Shown here piece by piece: positions 62,981 to 64,000 of a stretch of DNA of 64,000 nt. Positions within the stretch are counted from its first letter, which is position 1. Each line of letters begins with the position of its first letter. The translations under genes were made by a program, and so were the position numbers. Under the pieces are notes generated by a model. That model ran no database searches. It saw only the letters and a program-made list of their open reading frames with translations, and was not told the origin of the DNA. This DNA is from Marivita cryptomonadis (GTDB lineage: Bacteria; Pseudomonadota; Alphaproteobacteria; Rhodobacterales; Rhodobacteraceae). Location: contig NZ_JFKD01000010.1 of the NCBI RefSeq assembly GCF_002115725.1, positions 116,397-180,396 of the forward strand, written 5' to 3'.

Positions 62981-63595
62981 ATGGTGGACCAGATCAACAT
63001 TGCACTGCGTCGTGTCCCGGCTTGGGTGTTATATCTCGTGGCACCGTTACCTGTGCTTACCATCTATTACCTCGGCCTCACCGACGCATTGGGCATCGAC
63101 CCGGCGAAACGAATTGAACACGAACTGGGTCTTTGGAGCCTTTGGCTCGTTATTGCCGGCCTCGCGATCACGCCTTTGCGTCGATGGGCGGGGTTAAACC
63201 TGCTCAAGTTTCGCCGCGCGATTGGCGTCATCACGTTCTTCTATTTGCTGGCGCATCTGCTGACTTGGCTGGTTCTTGATGTGCAGTTCCAGAACGTCTG
63301 GGCCGATATCGTCAAGCGTTGGTATATCACTGTCGGGATGTTGGCCTTTGTTCTCATGATACCGCTCGCCGTGACGTCTAACGATTTGAGCCTCAAGCGC
63401 TTGGGGGCAGGCACGTGGCGTGGACTCCACAAACTTATTTATCCGATTGCCGTTCTGGGGGCATTACACTTCCTGCTCCTCGTGAAAGGCTTTCAATGGG
63501 AGCCGATCGTGTATGCAGCGATCATCGTAGGTCTTCTTGCCTGCCGGGTTCGCCTGAATCGCCTTCCTCGTTTTAGGATGTCACGGCAGACCTGA
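62981..63595 (+). CDS. msrQ: Haem-binding membrane subunit of the methionine-sulfoxide reductase
   Basis: 204 aa, YedZ family, about six spans. The haem-ligating His residues are in LAHLLTWLVLD and in RGLHKLIYP and ALHFLLLVKG. It passes electrons from the quinone pool to MsrP. 3 bp after msrP. Confidence 0.93.
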   Translation: MVDQINIALRRVPAWVLYLVAPLPVLTIYYLGLTDALGIDPAKRIEHELGLWSLWLVIAGLAITPLRRWAGLNLLKFRRAIGVITFFYLLAHLLTWLVLDVQFQNVWADIVKRWYITVGMLAFVLMIPLAVTSNDLSLKRLGAGTWRGLHKLIYPIAVLGALHFLLLVKGFQWEPIVYAAIIVGLLACRVRLNRLPRFRMSRQT

Positions 63596-64000
63596 AGCAT
63601 AGGTATAGCGCATCCCGCATGGCCTCTTGCTAAATCTGGTGCGCTGCTTTCCACAATTGCGCAAGTTGGCGTCTCTGCGAACGATTATTGCGCCAAAGCC
63701 CTGTTTTTATGGGAAAAACGAACTTTCAGAAAAATCTGTAATCTGCGTATTTTTTTGCTTGCGGAGTCGAGAGAGTAACCGTAGAAGGCCTCTCACCGGC
63801 GCTGCTGAGGCGGACGTTGGGACTACGGAAGGGTTAGCGGGCTTTGGTCTGGTTGGTCTGGAAGTTGGATAATTCAGGGGTATATCAGGGCGGGCGCGCC
63901 GTTAGTTTAGGGCGCACTGGTCTGGTTGTTTGTCTTCTGGGTTGCTCTTTGACATTGCTAATATCTGAAGAGATATGCGGGCGGTTTGGTTTGTTTCGGC
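63596..64000 (+). promoter_or_regulatory. rRNA operon promoter and leader
   Basis: 405 bp without a gene. A candidate promoter is TTGCGG (63759-63764), 17-bp spacer, TAGAAG (63782-63787), preceded by an AT-rich stretch. The end of the window (TTGACATTGCTAATATCTGA, then AGAGATATGCGGGCGGTTTG) is the conserved pre-16S leader typical of Roseobacters, with the hairpin ATATCT/AGATAT. The 16S rRNA gene should begin shortly past 64000. Confidence 0.75.

Overview
The window looks like chromosomal DNA of a marine alphaproteobacterium of the Rhodobacteraceae (Roseobacter group). This rests on high GC, a Rhodobacter-type rpoE-chrR locus with its divergent operon, two dimethylglycine/sarcosine-dehydrogenase-like FAD-GcvT fusions, TRAP transport, short intergenic repeats of the kind seen in this family, and a terminal rRNA-operon leader of Roseobacter type. 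It is almost entirely coding. I see no insertion sequence, prophage, CRISPR array or tRNA.

0-13 kb: the tail of an OmpA-type gene, a 1-Cys peroxiredoxin, an aldehyde dehydrogenase and RluA. A leftward methylamine module follows (XRE-cupin regulator, GFA-fold protein, LysE exporter, FAD-GcvT oxidoreductase, betaine/homocysteine methyltransferase, second FAD-GcvT oxidoreductase), which can pass glycine betaine methyl groups to homocysteine and then oxidise the demethylated product. Then come a 24-aa membrane peptide, free-methionine-sulfoxide reductase and a thiolase.

13-31 kb: an STAS/RsbW-like switch pair, a gamma-glutamyltransferase-family enzyme, gshA, rsmE and ubiA. Next is an envelope cluster (BON/OmpA protein, membrane coiled-coil protein, SH3 protein), then pirin, HNH, MscS, a flavoprotein, fadH, a DJ-1/PfpI protein, a DUF4399 protein, a LysR regulator and xthA.

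31-45 kb: a carbon-use block. A GntR/FCD regulator diverges from a TRAP transporter (dctP, fused dctQM) and dld (quinone-linked D-lactate dehydrogenase), followed by a pyruvate dehydrogenase operon of homodimeric type (aceE-aceF-lpd, the E3 carrying its own lipoyl domain). Together they can take in D-lactate, oxidise it to pyruvate and make acetyl-CoA.

45-51 kb: the singlet-oxygen stress locus. rpoE-chrR reads left; a five-gene operon (flavin amine oxidase-like, DUF1365, MFS, DUF3833, SDR) reads right. Sigma-E-like promoter elements are visible on both strands between them.

51-64 kb: dinB with a zinc-ribbon N-terminus, NUDIX, pyrF, a 57-aa membrane protein, clpB behind a clear heat-shock (RpoH-type) promoter, a possible type II restriction-modification pair (MT-A70 methyltransferase and BglII/BstYI-like nuclease), a fasciclin protein, a DUF302 protein, a glutamate-synthase-like FMN protein, a VOC protein, rpiB, msrP-msrQ, and the promoter/leader of an rRNA operon whose 16S gene should begin just past the right edge. 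Apart from the possible restriction-modification pair the content is ordinary; the least explained signals are paired zero-loop palindromes at gene ends and several very small membrane genes.
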